Notes under the pieces: model-generated
What the model saw: only the letters and a program-made list of their open reading frames with translations
What the model was told of the DNA's origin: nothing
The model's database searches: none
Source of the DNA: Pseudomonas cremoricolorata DSM 17059 = NBRC 16634
GTDB lineage: Bacteria; Pseudomonadota; Gammaproteobacteria; Pseudomonadales; Pseudomonadaceae
Length of the DNA stretch: 64,000 nucleotides
NCBI RefSeq assembly: GCF_000425745.1
Contig: NZ_AUEA01000003.1
Coordinates: 310,001 to 374,000, forward strand
Direction: 5' to 3'
Position numbers and translations under genes: made by a program
Shown here: positions 56,023 through 64,000 of the stretch, one piece after another
How positions within the stretch are numbered: the stretch's first letter is position 1
How the letters are laid out: each line of letters starts with the position of its first letter

Positions 56023-56391
56023 ATGCAAATGCCCGATCTTTCCCGCATCGACACCGAACAACTTCCCGAGTCCCTGCAGTCACTCATCGAATGCGTCGGT
56101 ATCGAGAATGCCTACCGCCTCACCCATGCTTACGGCGGCAGGCCCAAGTACATTCCCAAGCACCGTGAGCGCACCCGCCTGGTCGATATCCTGCCCGGCG
56201 AAGCGTTGGACTGCTTGATCAAACGCTTCTCCGGCATGGCCCTGGAAATTCCCAAGGTCGATCATTTCCAGCGCCAGTTGCGCAACCTGCAAATCATCGA
56301 AGAAAGCGCCAGCGGGCTTTCCCGCAGCCTGCTGGCCGACAAGTACGGCTTGAGCCTGAGGCAGATCGGCAACATTCGTCGCCAGCACTGA
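56023..56391 (+). CDS. Mor/C-activator-like transcriptional regulator
   Basis: 122 residues from ATG 56023 (GAGGAA SD). The N-terminal part has RIDTEQLPESLQSLIECVG and IENAYRLTHAYGGRPKYIPK; the C-terminal helix-turn-helix is SRSLLADKYGLSLRQIGNIRR. This is the pattern of the Mor transcription activator family of Mu-like phages, which activates middle or late phage promoters. No phage structural genes are nearby, so it is either a domesticated regulator or a prophage relic. The earlier in-frame start at 55918 lacks an SD. Confidence 0.75.
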   Translation: MQMPDLSRIDTEQLPESLQSLIECVGIENAYRLTHAYGGRPKYIPKHRERTRLVDILPGEALDCLIKRFSGMALEIPKVDHFQRQLRNLQIIEESASGLSRSLLADKYGLSLRQIGNIRRQH

Positions 56392-56433
56392 AGCACTGCC
56401 AGCGGGACCTTGACGAATGCCCCTGCCGACCCG

Positions 56434-56468
56434 CCGGGACGCCATATCCAACGCTTATCGCGTCCCGG
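56434..56468. terminator. Hairpin between Mor-like gene and tamB
   Basis: CCGGGACGC and GCGTCCCGG form a 9-bp perfect stem with a 17-nt loop between two convergent genes. No U-tract. Probably part of transcription end signals. Confidence 0.5.
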
Positions 56469-56523
56469 CCCAACCCGTAACTGCCCTGCTCCCACGTCGT
56501 GGCCGGTTCACCGCAGGCGTTTC

Positions 56524-59500
56524 TCAGAAATCGCGCTTGTAGAAGATATCCAACGAACTGGCCAGACCGCTGGCCGCCTCCAGATAGACCATCTTGCTCA
56601 GCTTGTAGCGCAACGCGATGGTATTGGCCGGCTCGAACACCCCCACCCCATAACGCAAGCTCAGCTTCTCGGTAAGGTTGCCGCTGGCGACCACGCTGGT
56701 GCTGTTGCCACTGCCCTCGGTGTCGAGCTGGAAGTCGTCAATACCCAGCCGGTTGGCAACATCGCCGGTAAGGCCGGCACTGCCGGCCAGACCCAGCCCC
56801 AGTGCAGCCTGCGCCAGCATGTTGTTGTCTTCTCCAGTGGTGCCCAACGGACGCCCCAGCACCAGGTACGACAACGCCTGCTCCTGGCTCATGGCCGGCT
56901 CGGCGAACACCGTGGTGGTCGGTTGTTCGGCGTTGCCGCTCAGGCGAATACCCGCGGTTACGTCATTGACCTGGCGGATCGCTTCGATGTCGAGGAACGG
57001 CTGGTCGATGGGCCCGGCGAACAGCAATCGCGCGCGGCGAATGGTCAGGCGCTGACCATAGGCGCGATAACGCCCGTCGGCCAGGCTCAGTTCGCCGCGG
57101 GTGTCCATGTTGTCACCCACGTGCACGCGACCCTTGAGGTTGGCGGTCAGGCCGAAGCCGCTGAACGAGAGTTTTTCCCGACCGACCTCGACATCGACGT
57201 CCATCGCCATCAGCAGCGGTGGCTTGCCCTCCTCGGTCTGCTGACCGACGATCACCGTGTCGTCGGAGACTTTCACCGTCGAGGGTGGCAGCTCGCGCAC
57301 GGTGATCTTGCCTTTGGGCACCTGCACCTTGCCGACCACTGCCAGCTTGTCGTCGATCAGGCGAATGTTCAGGTCAGGCGCGACTTCAAGCGTTGCGTAG
57401 GGTTCGACGGTCACCGGCAGTTGCTGGCCCTGCAGACGAATATCGACGCCTAGCGCCTGGCCCCAGGTCAGGTTGCCGCCGATCTGCCCGCGTCCGGCAG
57501 CGCCACTGCGCCAGCCACCGCTGAGTTCGACCCGCTCCCCGGCGATCATCGCCTGCACCGACAGATCCTGCAGGCTGATCGGCAGCTCGGCGCCGCTGAC
57601 CTCGCCCCCGCTGAGGTTGAGATTGCCGTTGACCTGCGGCGCCAGCAGCGTGCCCGACAAGCGTCCGCTGCCGTTGAGCTGGCCGGCCAGACGCTCGACC
57701 ATCGGCGCGAAGGGCCGCGCAACGCCGATGTCCAGCCCGCTCAGGCGGAAATCGCCAGACAACGGTTTATCTGCGGCCATGGGGTCGATGCGGGTGTTGA
57801 GGTTCAACGAACCAAGGCCCTGGCCCTGGAACGTCAGTTGCATATCGATCCGCCGCGGCGCCAGGGTGCTGTCCAGGCGCAGGGCCTGGTACGGGAAGGC
57901 GATCCAGCGATCCTGATCGCGCAGGCTCAAGGTGCCGCCGCTGGCATCGACGCGCACCGTCCCTTTCGGGCCGCTGGCGGGAATGTCCAGGTTGATGTCT
58001 GCGCTGAGCAGGCCCTTCCAGGCGAAGTCCTTGGGCATCCACTGCGCCAGGCTCTCGAGCGGGAACTGCTTGAGGTGGTAGCGAATGCGCGGCTCCGGTG
58101 CCAGGCGCTGGTCGTCGCCGCACAGGCTGGCCTGACCCGAGCGCCAGCAGTGGGCGCCGAAATCCAGTTGGCCACTGGCAAGACGTTGCAGACGGGCCGG
58201 CGCTTGCAGGCGCCAGTCCTGGCCGCCGGCCTGGACCCGGCCACTGGCCAGGCGCCCACGCCAGTCACCGTTGCCCAGGGTGCCGTCAACACCCAGGTCG
58301 AGCTTGAGCTGCGGCCCATCCAGGCCAAGGGTCAGCGCCTGCTGGCGACTGTCGCCCTTGCCGTTGACGAGCAACGTGCCCAACGCAGTTTCACCGACGC
58401 GAATGGCGCTGGCCTTGAGGTCGATGAGCGCACGCTGGGCAGCGTCGAGCTTGCCGTTGAGGTCCAGGCGCTGGATGCGGTTGTCGCCCTGGGCCAGTTC
58501 GCTACCCAGCAATTTCAGCGTGCCCTGGGGTGCGTCGAGGGTGCCGGCGACGTCCACCTGGCCTTTGACCTGGCCTTGCAGGCCCGGCCACAGCTGGCCA
58601 AGGCGCGGCAGATCGAGGTCGATGCGCCCGGCCAGGCGTTGCTCCAGGCTGCCGCTGCCGTTGATGCGGTTGGCGCCCAACTGCACCGCCAGCGCGCCCA
58701 GCGTCCAGCGCTCGCCGGCGCCTTGGGCGTCGACCTTGAGCTGCGCAGGCTGACCGCGCAGGCGGCCTTTGAGGTCGAGCTTGGCATCCAGGCTCAAACG
58801 CTCGTCTTTCATCTCGCCGGTGCTGCGCAATGGGCCTGCCAGGGTACCCGGCAACTCTGCCACCCAATAAGCGGGATCGAGCGCCGACAGCTGCACATCG
58901 ACGTCCCAGGCCAGGGTCTGGGCAAACTTCACGGCGACGCTGCCGGCTGCCTTGCCCTGCCCTGCGCTCAGCGCCAGCTTGGGCAGCTTGATCTGGGTCA
59001 GGTCACCTTCGAATGGGCTGGTAAGGTTGAAGGCACCGGCCGGACCGTCCAGATCACCGTTGAAATCCCCGCGGTAATCGCCATCGACATACTCCACCTG
59101 CGCGCGCAGACGCTTGAGCGTGACCTGCGGCGGCTGCTCGAGCGGGTACAGGCGCAGCCAGGGGAAGTCCAGCCAGTCGAGCTTGGCGTCGGCCTTGATG
59201 CCTTGCTGCCAGTCGGCATTGGCCTGCAACTTGACCCGCTGTTTGTCGCCTGCGGTCAGGTCCAGGGCCTGCACCTGCGCGCCCTTGGCATCGGCGCGAC
59301 CATTGAGCGCCAGAGCGATCGGGCCTTTTTCGGCCGGCAGATTGGCGGCGCCGGTCAGGGCGAAGCCGTCGAGCAGGTTACCGCTGGCATCGAGCTGCAG
59401 TTGTTGCAGGCGCAGGGTGTCAGGCAGCGCCTGGCTCGGCTTGAACGATTCGGAACGAATGCGCACGGTCGCCGGCAGGTTTTCGGCCAGTGCCTGCACT

Positions 59501-60210
59501 TGGCCGGTGAGGGTGGCGTCGAGGTAGCCTTGGGTGCTGGCGTTGAGGGTCAGCACGTTCTGCAGCTCACCCTTGACCTGCAGTTGCAGCGCCAGCGGCT
59601 GTTCGTCGACCGGCGGCAACTGCGCGCTGCCGCTCAGCTCCAGCGGCCAGTCGCCATTGGGCTGCACCAGCCCCTCCAGGCGGGCGTGGAGGTCTTCGCG
59701 CTGCACTTCCAGGCGGTCGATGCGCAGGCCCTCGGGGGTCCAGTGCGCGACCAGTTGCAGATCGCCCAGCAATTCGTTGCCGTCCAGACGCAGTTGCCCG
59801 ACTTGCAGTTCCTCGATTTCGATCGACACCGGCAGGTCGAGGCTCGGCAACTGCAGCGGCCCGGCCTGTGGGTCGGGCTCGCTTGGCGCGAAGGCCATGT
59901 CGATGCGTTCGGCTTGCAGGCGGCGAATGCACAGCGCCCCGCGCAACAGGCAACCAGGCGCCCAGTCGAACTGCGGCGCCTGCACCTCTACCCGACTTTC
60001 GCCGCTGATCCAACGCAGTTGGCTGGCCTGCCAGCGGCCGCCCAGGTGGCCCTGGAACTCATCCACTTGCAGACCCGGCACCAGGCCAAGCGCCCAGCGG
60101 CTGCCGGCCTGGCTGCCCAGCACCACGGCGAGCGCCAGCAGCAGCAACACCAGCAACCCGACAATCCCCATTGCGCCGCCCTTGAGCGCGGTCTTCACCC
60201 CAGGCCTCAC
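56524..60210 (-). CDS. tamB: Translocation and assembly module protein TamB
   Basis: 1228 residues from GTG 60210, overlapping the tamA stop (GTGA); a GTG four codons later is also possible. One N-terminal TM anchor (MGIVGLLVLLLLALAVVLGS), then a very long periplasmic beta-groove, ending with the DUF490 domain (GVGVFEPANTIALRYKLSKM and C-terminal FYKRDF). TamB spans the periplasm and works with TamA to move phospholipids or help assemble outer-membrane proteins. Length matches the family. Third gene of the GNAT-tamA-tamB operon. Confidence 0.93.
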   Translation of the reverse strand: MRPGVKTALKGGAMGIVGLLVLLLLALAVVLGSQAGSRWALGLVPGLQVDEFQGHLGGRWQASQLRWISGESRVEVQAPQFDWAPGCLLRGALCIRRLQAERIDMAFAPSEPDPQAGPLQLPSLDLPVSIEIEELQVGQLRLDGNELLGDLQLVAHWTPEGLRIDRLEVQREDLHARLEGLVQPNGDWPLELSGSAQLPPVDEQPLALQLQVKGELQNVLTLNASTQGYLDATLTGQVQALAENLPATVRIRSESFKPSQALPDTLRLQQLQLDASGNLLDGFALTGAANLPAEKGPIALALNGRADAKGAQVQALDLTAGDKQRVKLQANADWQQGIKADAKLDWLDFPWLRLYPLEQPPQVTLKRLRAQVEYVDGDYRGDFNGDLDGPAGAFNLTSPFEGDLTQIKLPKLALSAGQGKAAGSVAVKFAQTLAWDVDVQLSALDPAYWVAELPGTLAGPLRSTGEMKDERLSLDAKLDLKGRLRGQPAQLKVDAQGAGERWTLGALAVQLGANRINGSGSLEQRLAGRIDLDLPRLGQLWPGLQGQVKGQVDVAGTLDAPQGTLKLLGSELAQGDNRIQRLDLNGKLDAAQRALIDLKASAIRVGETALGTLLVNGKGDSRQQALTLGLDGPQLKLDLGVDGTLGNGDWRGRLASGRVQAGGQDWRLQAPARLQRLASGQLDFGAHCWRSGQASLCGDDQRLAPEPRIRYHLKQFPLESLAQWMPKDFAWKGLLSADINLDIPASGPKGTVRVDASGGTLSLRDQDRWIAFPYQALRLDSTLAPRRIDMQLTFQGQGLGSLNLNTRIDPMAADKPLSGDFRLSGLDIGVARPFAPMVERLAGQLNGSGRLSGTLLAPQVNGNLNLSGGEVSGAELPISLQDLSVQAMIAGERVELSGGWRSGAAGRGQIGGNLTWGQALGVDIRLQGQQLPVTVEPYATLEVAPDLNIRLIDDKLAVVGKVQVPKGKITVRELPPSTVKVSDDTVIVGQQTEEGKPPLLMAMDVDVEVGREKLSFSGFGLTANLKGRVHVGDNMDTRGELSLADGRYRAYGQRLTIRRARLLFAGPIDQPFLDIEAIRQVNDVTAGIRLSGNAEQPTTTVFAEPAMSQEQALSYLVLGRPLGTTGEDNNMLAQAALGLGLAGSAGLTGDVANRLGIDDFQLDTEGSGNSTSVVASGNLTEKLSLRYGVGVFEPANTIALRYKLSKMVYLEAASGLASSLDIFYKRDF

Positions 60211-61949
60211 AGTTCCGGCCCCATCGAGAAGTGCAGACGGATGCCACCGTCATCGTCCAGCGCCTTGGCCAGATCCAGGCGCAGCGGGCCGATGGGCGAA
60301 ACCCAGCGCACGCCAAAGCCGACCCCGGTCTTGAGGTTGGACAACTCCGGGGTATTGAAGGCGTTGCCCTGGTCGATGAAGGTCGCCACGCGCCATTTCT
60401 CCGTCAGCGAATACTGGTACTCGGCGCTGGCTGCGAACAGATACCGGCCGCCGATGCGGTCGCCGTCGCTGTTTTTCGGCGACAAGGTCTGGTAGTCGTA
60501 GCCACGCACGCTCTGGTCACCACCGGCGAAGAAGCGCAGCGATGGCGGAACATTCTTCTTGTAGTCGTTGGTGGCACTGCCGCCGAACTGCACACGGCCG
60601 AGCAGGCGATGGTTCTGCGCCACGGTGGTCAGGCCTTTGAGAGTGACGTTGCCGTACAGCAGGTTGGTGTCGGAGACCACACCCTCCTTGGCCACCTTGG
60701 CATCGAATTGCACGCGGTAGCCGTTGTGCGGGTCGATGCGATTGTCGCTGCGCAGGTAGGAATAGGTGACGCCGGGCATCAGCAAATTACTCAGGCCCGA
60801 ATCATCGCCCAGCTTGTATTCCTCACGCTGGTACTTGAGCGACAGCACCCGCTGCCAGCCGCTGGGCAGCTTGCTGTGCCATTCCGGGCCGACCGTGAGC
60901 AGTTGGCTGACCGTGTCGGTGCCAGCGATTTCCTCGTTCTGGTAGCCGCCTGCAAAACGCAGTTTGTCGGTCAGCGGCGGGTCGAGGGGCACGTCGTACC
61001 AGATCCCGACGTTCTGCCGTGGCGCCGACAGCTCGGTTTCCCAGCCATAGCTGTGGCCCTGCGGGTTGACCCAGTGGCGCGTCCAGTTGGCCTTGCCGCG
61101 CGGGCCGACATCGGTGGAGAACCCCAGGCCCAGGCCCATGGTGCGCGGCTTGCGGGTTTCCAGGTTGACCGCCACCGGCACCTGCTGGTCGACCGCGGCG
61201 GTGGGCGCCGCATCGACCCGCACACCTTCGAAATAGCCGCTGGACTGCAGGTCGTTGTTGAGCTCGGCGATCAGCTCGGAATCGTACGGCGTGCCCGGTT
61301 TGAACGAGACCATGCGTTGCAGCAGGTCCTGATCGAGCGGGGTGTCGCCGCCGAAGGTCACCGCCCCCAGGCGATAACGCGGGCCGCTCTGGTACACCAA
61401 GTCTATGTCGGCGACACCGGCGCGCGGATCGATCGCCAGTTGCTGACGGCTGAAGCGGCCACTGAAAAAGCCGTAACGCGACGCCTGATTCTGGATCAGG
61501 CGCTTGGCATCTTCGTAATAGCCATGATTGAGCGGTTGCCCGGCGCGCAACAGGCGGCTGTCCGGGACGCGGAACGAGGCCAGCTCGCTGGCCGGACCCT
61601 CGACCCGCACGGTCACGTTGCGCAGGCGTACCGGCTCGCCCGGTTCGATGGTCACCAGCAGTCGCGGTGAGGCTTCGGCATTGGCCGGGGGCTGCACCTG
61701 GGTGTCGATCTGCGCCTGGTAATAACCCAGCGCCTGGGCGGCCTTGCGCGCCTGCTCCTCGGCACCGCGACTGAAACGCAGCAGCGCTTCCTCATCACGG
61801 TTGCCCAGCGCACCGATGTAGCCCTCGACATTGGCCTTGAGCGCCTTGTTGGCCGGTTTGATCCGCACCACCAATTCGCTCTGCCCCCATGCTGTGAAAC
61901 TGGCGACCCAGATGATCAGGCCCCAGGCAACTCTTCCTGAATATTTCAT
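60207..61949 (-). CDS. tamA: Outer-membrane assembly protein TamA (Omp85 family)
   Basis: 580 residues if started at ATG 61949, where a signal peptide begins (MKYSGRVAWGLIIWVASFTA, cleavage after AWG); in-frame ATGs upstream at 61958 and 62000 would spoil it. Three POTRA domains occupy ~25-270, then a 16-strand barrel with the Omp85 motif VRGYDYQTLSPKN and C-terminal signature ending RLHFSMGPEL. It partners with TamB. The stop overlaps tamB. It lies 51 nt downstream of the GNAT gene. Confidence 0.93.
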   Translation of the reverse strand: MKYSGRVAWGLIIWVASFTAWGQSELVVRIKPANKALKANVEGYIGALGNRDEEALLRFSRGAEEQARKAAQALGYYQAQIDTQVQPPANAEASPRLLVTIEPGEPVRLRNVTVRVEGPASELASFRVPDSRLLRAGQPLNHGYYEDAKRLIQNQASRYGFFSGRFSRQQLAIDPRAGVADIDLVYQSGPRYRLGAVTFGGDTPLDQDLLQRMVSFKPGTPYDSELIAELNNDLQSSGYFEGVRVDAAPTAAVDQQVPVAVNLETRKPRTMGLGLGFSTDVGPRGKANWTRHWVNPQGHSYGWETELSAPRQNVGIWYDVPLDPPLTDKLRFAGGYQNEEIAGTDTVSQLLTVGPEWHSKLPSGWQRVLSLKYQREEYKLGDDSGLSNLLMPGVTYSYLRSDNRIDPHNGYRVQFDAKVAKEGVVSDTNLLYGNVTLKGLTTVAQNHRLLGRVQFGGSATNDYKKNVPPSLRFFAGGDQSVRGYDYQTLSPKNSDGDRIGGRYLFAASAEYQYSLTEKWRVATFIDQGNAFNTPELSNLKTGVGFGVRWVSPIGPLRLDLAKALDDDGGIRLHFSMGPEL

Positions 61950-62000
61950 GCGCGGCATGCTACCAGAGGCGAGCGTCGATGAAAGCCGTTTGCCCGCCAC

Positions 62001-62645
62001 TCATGTCGGTACGGCACGCGAGGAGGTCGGTGCAGGGTTGAAAAACACTTGCTCGATGACCGGGCCAATGGTCACCTCGCCCAGCACCTCATAGCCCTGG
62101 CGCTGCAGGAACGCCACCGCGTGCGGGTTGCTGGTGTTGAGCACCACGCCCTCGGTGTGCGGGTCTTCGGCGCACCAGTCATGCACCTGCTGGAGCAGTC
62201 GATCGGCGAAGTGCTCGCCCTGAAACTGCGGGTGAATGCCCAACAGCGGCAGCACGTGGACGCGCTCGGTAGGCAGCCAGCTGGACAGCGCGCCCTGATA
62301 GTCGAGGTAGCGGCGGGTGCTGCGCAGCCCGGCGCGGATGATCATGCGCAGGCGCCAGCCCCAACTGTCGGCCACCCCCAGGCGGCGTTGCGGCGGTACG
62401 ATCAGCGCCACCGCCACCAGCCGGTCGTCAACCAGCAGGCCGATGGCCGGCAGCTTGAAATTGAAATGCTGGCGCACCCATTCGCGGATGACCACGCGCA
62501 AGCGCCGTTCATACCCGCCGCGCTGGGCGTCGAACAGAAAGCCGTAGGCCGGTTCACGGCGATAGGCTTCGAACAGCAAGGCACGCACCTCACGGGCAAA
62601 GCCATTGTCGAGCATGCAGACCTGCGGTTCAGACGGGGATGACAT
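62001..62645 (-). CDS. GNAT-family N-acetyltransferase
   Basis: 214 residues from ATG 62645 (AGGAGG upstream, 9-nt spacing). The acetyl-CoA motif A region is VLPLLGIHPQFQGEHFADRLL (Q/RxxGxG/A variant: QFQGEH), with VVLNTSNPHAVAFLQRQGYE after it. Substrate is unknown. First gene of the operon with tamA and tamB, a linkage that suggests, without proving, an envelope-related role. Confidence 0.85.
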   Translation of the reverse strand: MSSPSEPQVCMLDNGFAREVRALLFEAYRREPAYGFLFDAQRGGYERRLRVVIREWVRQHFNFKLPAIGLLVDDRLVAVALIVPPQRRLGVADSWGWRLRMIIRAGLRSTRRYLDYQGALSSWLPTERVHVLPLLGIHPQFQGEHFADRLLQQVHDWCAEDPHTEGVVLNTSNPHAVAFLQRQGYEVLGEVTIGPVIEQVFFNPAPTSSRAVPT

Positions 62646-62802
62646 GGCGAGCGGACCTCCTGGAATTGACGTTTAGCCTTGGAGGCGCGCGCGTGGCCAT
62701 CGTTCACCGCTGTAGCAGGCAAATACGCGTGCCAGGCGCGATGCTGGTGGTCGCGGCGTGAGTCCGCTAGCATCCGGGCTTTTACCAAGGCAAGCCTTAC
62801 CC

Positions 62803-63615
62803 ATGAAAATCGTCTGTTTCAACATCAACGGCCTGCGCGCCCGTCCGCACCAGCTGGCGGCGTTGATCGACAAGCACCAGCCCGATGTCATCGGCCTGCA
62901 GGAAACCAAAGTCAGCGATGAACAGTTCCCGCTGGCCGAGGTGCAGGCGCTGGGCTACCACGTGCATTACCACGGGCAGAAGGGCCATTACGGCGTCGCG
63001 TTGCTCTCGCGCCAGGCGCCGCTGGCGCTGCACAAGGGCTTTGCCGGCGACGAAGAAGACGCCCAGCGGCGCTTCATCTGGGGCACCTTCGCCGATACCG
63101 ATGGCACCCCGATCACCATCATGAACGGCTACTTCCCCCAAGGCGAAAGCCGTGACCACCCCACCAAGTTCCCGGCCAAGCAGCGCTTCTACAGCGATCT
63201 GCAAGCGCTGCTCGAGGGCCAGTTCAGCAACGACCAGCCGCTGATTCTGATGGGTGACCTGAACATTTCGCCGCAGGACTGTGACATCGGCATCGGCGCC
63301 GACAACGCCAAACGCTGGCTGAAGACCGGCAAGTGCAGCTTCCTGCCAGAAGAACGCGAGTGGATGGAACGCCTCAAGGGCTGGGGACTGACCGACAGCT
63401 TCCGCCACCTGCATCCGCAGGTCGACGATCGCTTCAGTTGGTTCGACTACCGCAGTCGCGGTTTCGAGGACGAGCCCAAGCGTGGGCTGCGCATCGACCT
63501 CATCATGACCTCGGCGGGCCTGGCGCCGCGGATCAAGGATGCCGGTGTGGATTACGAGTTGCGTGGCATGGAAAAGCCTTCAGACCACGCCCCGATCTGG
63601 CTCGAACTGAGCTGA
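62803..63615 (+). CDS. xthA: Exodeoxyribonuclease III
   Basis: 270 residues from ATG 62803, which begins the family start [20 protein letters not shown]-endonuclease/exonuclease motifs: [14 protein letters not shown] (metal-binding Glu), [31 protein letters not shown], and C-terminal [10 protein letters not shown] with the catalytic Asp-His. It cleaves abasic sites and degrades 3' ends in base-excision repair. Divergent from the GNAT-tamAB operon. Confidence 0.95.
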   Translation: MKIVCFNINGLRARPHQLAALIDKHQPDVIGLQETKVSDEQFPLAEVQALGYHVHYHGQKGHYGVALLSRQAPLALHKGFAGDEEDAQRRFIWGTFADTDGTPITIMNGYFPQGESRDHPTKFPAKQRFYSDLQALLEGQFSNDQPLILMGDLNISPQDCDIGIGADNAKRWLKTGKCSFLPEEREWMERLKGWGLTDSFRHLHPQVDDRFSWFDYRSRGFEDEPKRGLRIDLIMTSAGLAPRIKDAGVDYELRGMEKPSDHAPIWLELS

Positions 63616-63652
63616 TCGACAACAAACTCTAGAGCGCCCTTCACGGCTGAAG

Positions 63653-63718
63653 TCGCTCCTACAGCAATTGCACTCACTGCAGGAGCGGCTTGCGCCGCGA
63701 TGGGCTGCAAAGCAGCCC
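63653..63718. repeat. REP-like palindrome cluster between xthA and sodC
   Basis: GCTCCTACAG and CTGCAGGAGC flank a loop, followed by the same GGAGCGGCTTGCGCCGCGA core as at 19203-19221. A second hairpin, GGGCTGC-AAA-GCAGCCC (63702-63718), follows. It lies between convergent genes and could terminate both. Confidence 0.8.
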
Positions 63719-63737
63719 CGCTAACCCTGGGCGTCGC

Positions 63738-64000
63738 TTACTTGACCACACCACAGGCCATGCGCGCACCGCCGCCGCCGAGTTTTTCCGGGTGGTCGCT
63801 GTGGTTGTCGCCACCGGCGTGGACCATCAGCGCGTGGCCTTTGAAATCGCTGGCCTTCAGGCGTGGCGCGAGCACCGGATAGGTGGCCTTGCCGTCGGCA
63901 CCGACGTAGATAGCCGGCAAGTCGCCGCGATGGCCGCTGTCGTCGTACGGGCCTTTGTGCGCCTTGGTGTCATCCGGGTCCCAGTGCCCGCCGGCCGCGC
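63738..64000 (-). CDS. sodC: Cu/Zn superoxide dismutase, 5' part outside window
   Basis: The last 86 codons are in the window and the reading frame stays open to position 64000. Recognisable SodC pieces: [16 protein letters not shown] (metal-binding His), [40 protein letters not shown] (bridging His) and the C-terminal [13 protein letters not shown] with the conserved Cys. It dismutates superoxide in the periplasm. The start and signal peptide are beyond the window. Convergent with xthA. Confidence 0.95.
   Translation of the reverse strand, partial: AAGGHWDPDDTKAHKGPYDDSGHRGDLPAIYVGADGKATYPVLAPRLKASDFKGHALMVHAGGDNHSDHPEKLGGGGARMACGVVK

Noticed and set aside
57838..60495. 885-codon open frame on the + strand opposite tamB
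   Set aside because: Antisense shadow of tamB; Gln/Leu/Ala-rich composition without motifs.

Overview
This window is a high-GC chromosomal segment of a gamma-proteobacterium, almost certainly a Pseudomonas of the P. putida group. Reasons: pvdQ, lpxH, ppiB, glnS and cysS lie side by side in an order I recall from P. putida; the pumps are MexEF-OprN and MexXY-like; an AmaC/DpkA D-lysine pair and P. putida-type REP palindromes are present. Locus recollections are from memory, not from a search. I see no tRNA, rRNA, CRISPR array, insertion sequence or replication origin.

Layout. 1-8.9 kb: the end of an alkaline-phosphatase-fold (LTA synthase/sulfatase) protein; a two-component system (kinase and OmpR-type regulator) divergent from an RND adaptor-permease pair without an outer-membrane channel; then mobA. 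8.9-12.5 kb: amaC-dpkA for D-lysine catabolism and a class-I glutamine amidotransferase. 12.6-17 kb: small genes, including a 47-residue zinc-independent L36 paralogue behind a probable Zur operator, an isolated ureidoglycine aminohydrolase, a truncated Rhs remnant, a CxxC protein, a VOC protein, Ku and a KGG-type stress protein. 17-24.7 kb: LysR/aldehyde dehydrogenase pair, two tandem superfamily-1 helicases and a pirin. 24.7-30.6 kb: mexE-mexF-oprN behind a near-consensus MexT box.

30.8-36.4 kb is the main accessory gene: a single low-GC Rhs protein of about 1844 residues. Its C-terminus after the Rhs core has a hydrophobic stretch followed by a domain with the HG...NYLL...FCR pattern that I associate with the Stv domain. 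No immunity gene flanks it. Next to it is an orphan FecR without sigma factor or receptor.

37.8-47.9 kb: an ion antiporter, a chemoreceptor, an exporter, and a compact catabolic cluster (RraA-type aldolase, 2-hydroxyacid dehydrogenase, MFS importer, Tat-exported amidohydrolase, IclR regulator) for an unknown acid. 47.9-56.4 kb: core genes cysS, glnS, ppiB, lpxH and pvdQ, then a Fur-DNA-binding-domain-only protein, a small membrane protein and a Mor-like regulator. 56.5-64 kb: tamB-tamA-GNAT operon, xthA and the 3' part of sodC.

Two RND pumps and a third exporter (MFS) give a strong efflux theme. Candidate regulatory sites (MexT box, Zur box, a direct repeat for the response regulator) match the genes they precede.
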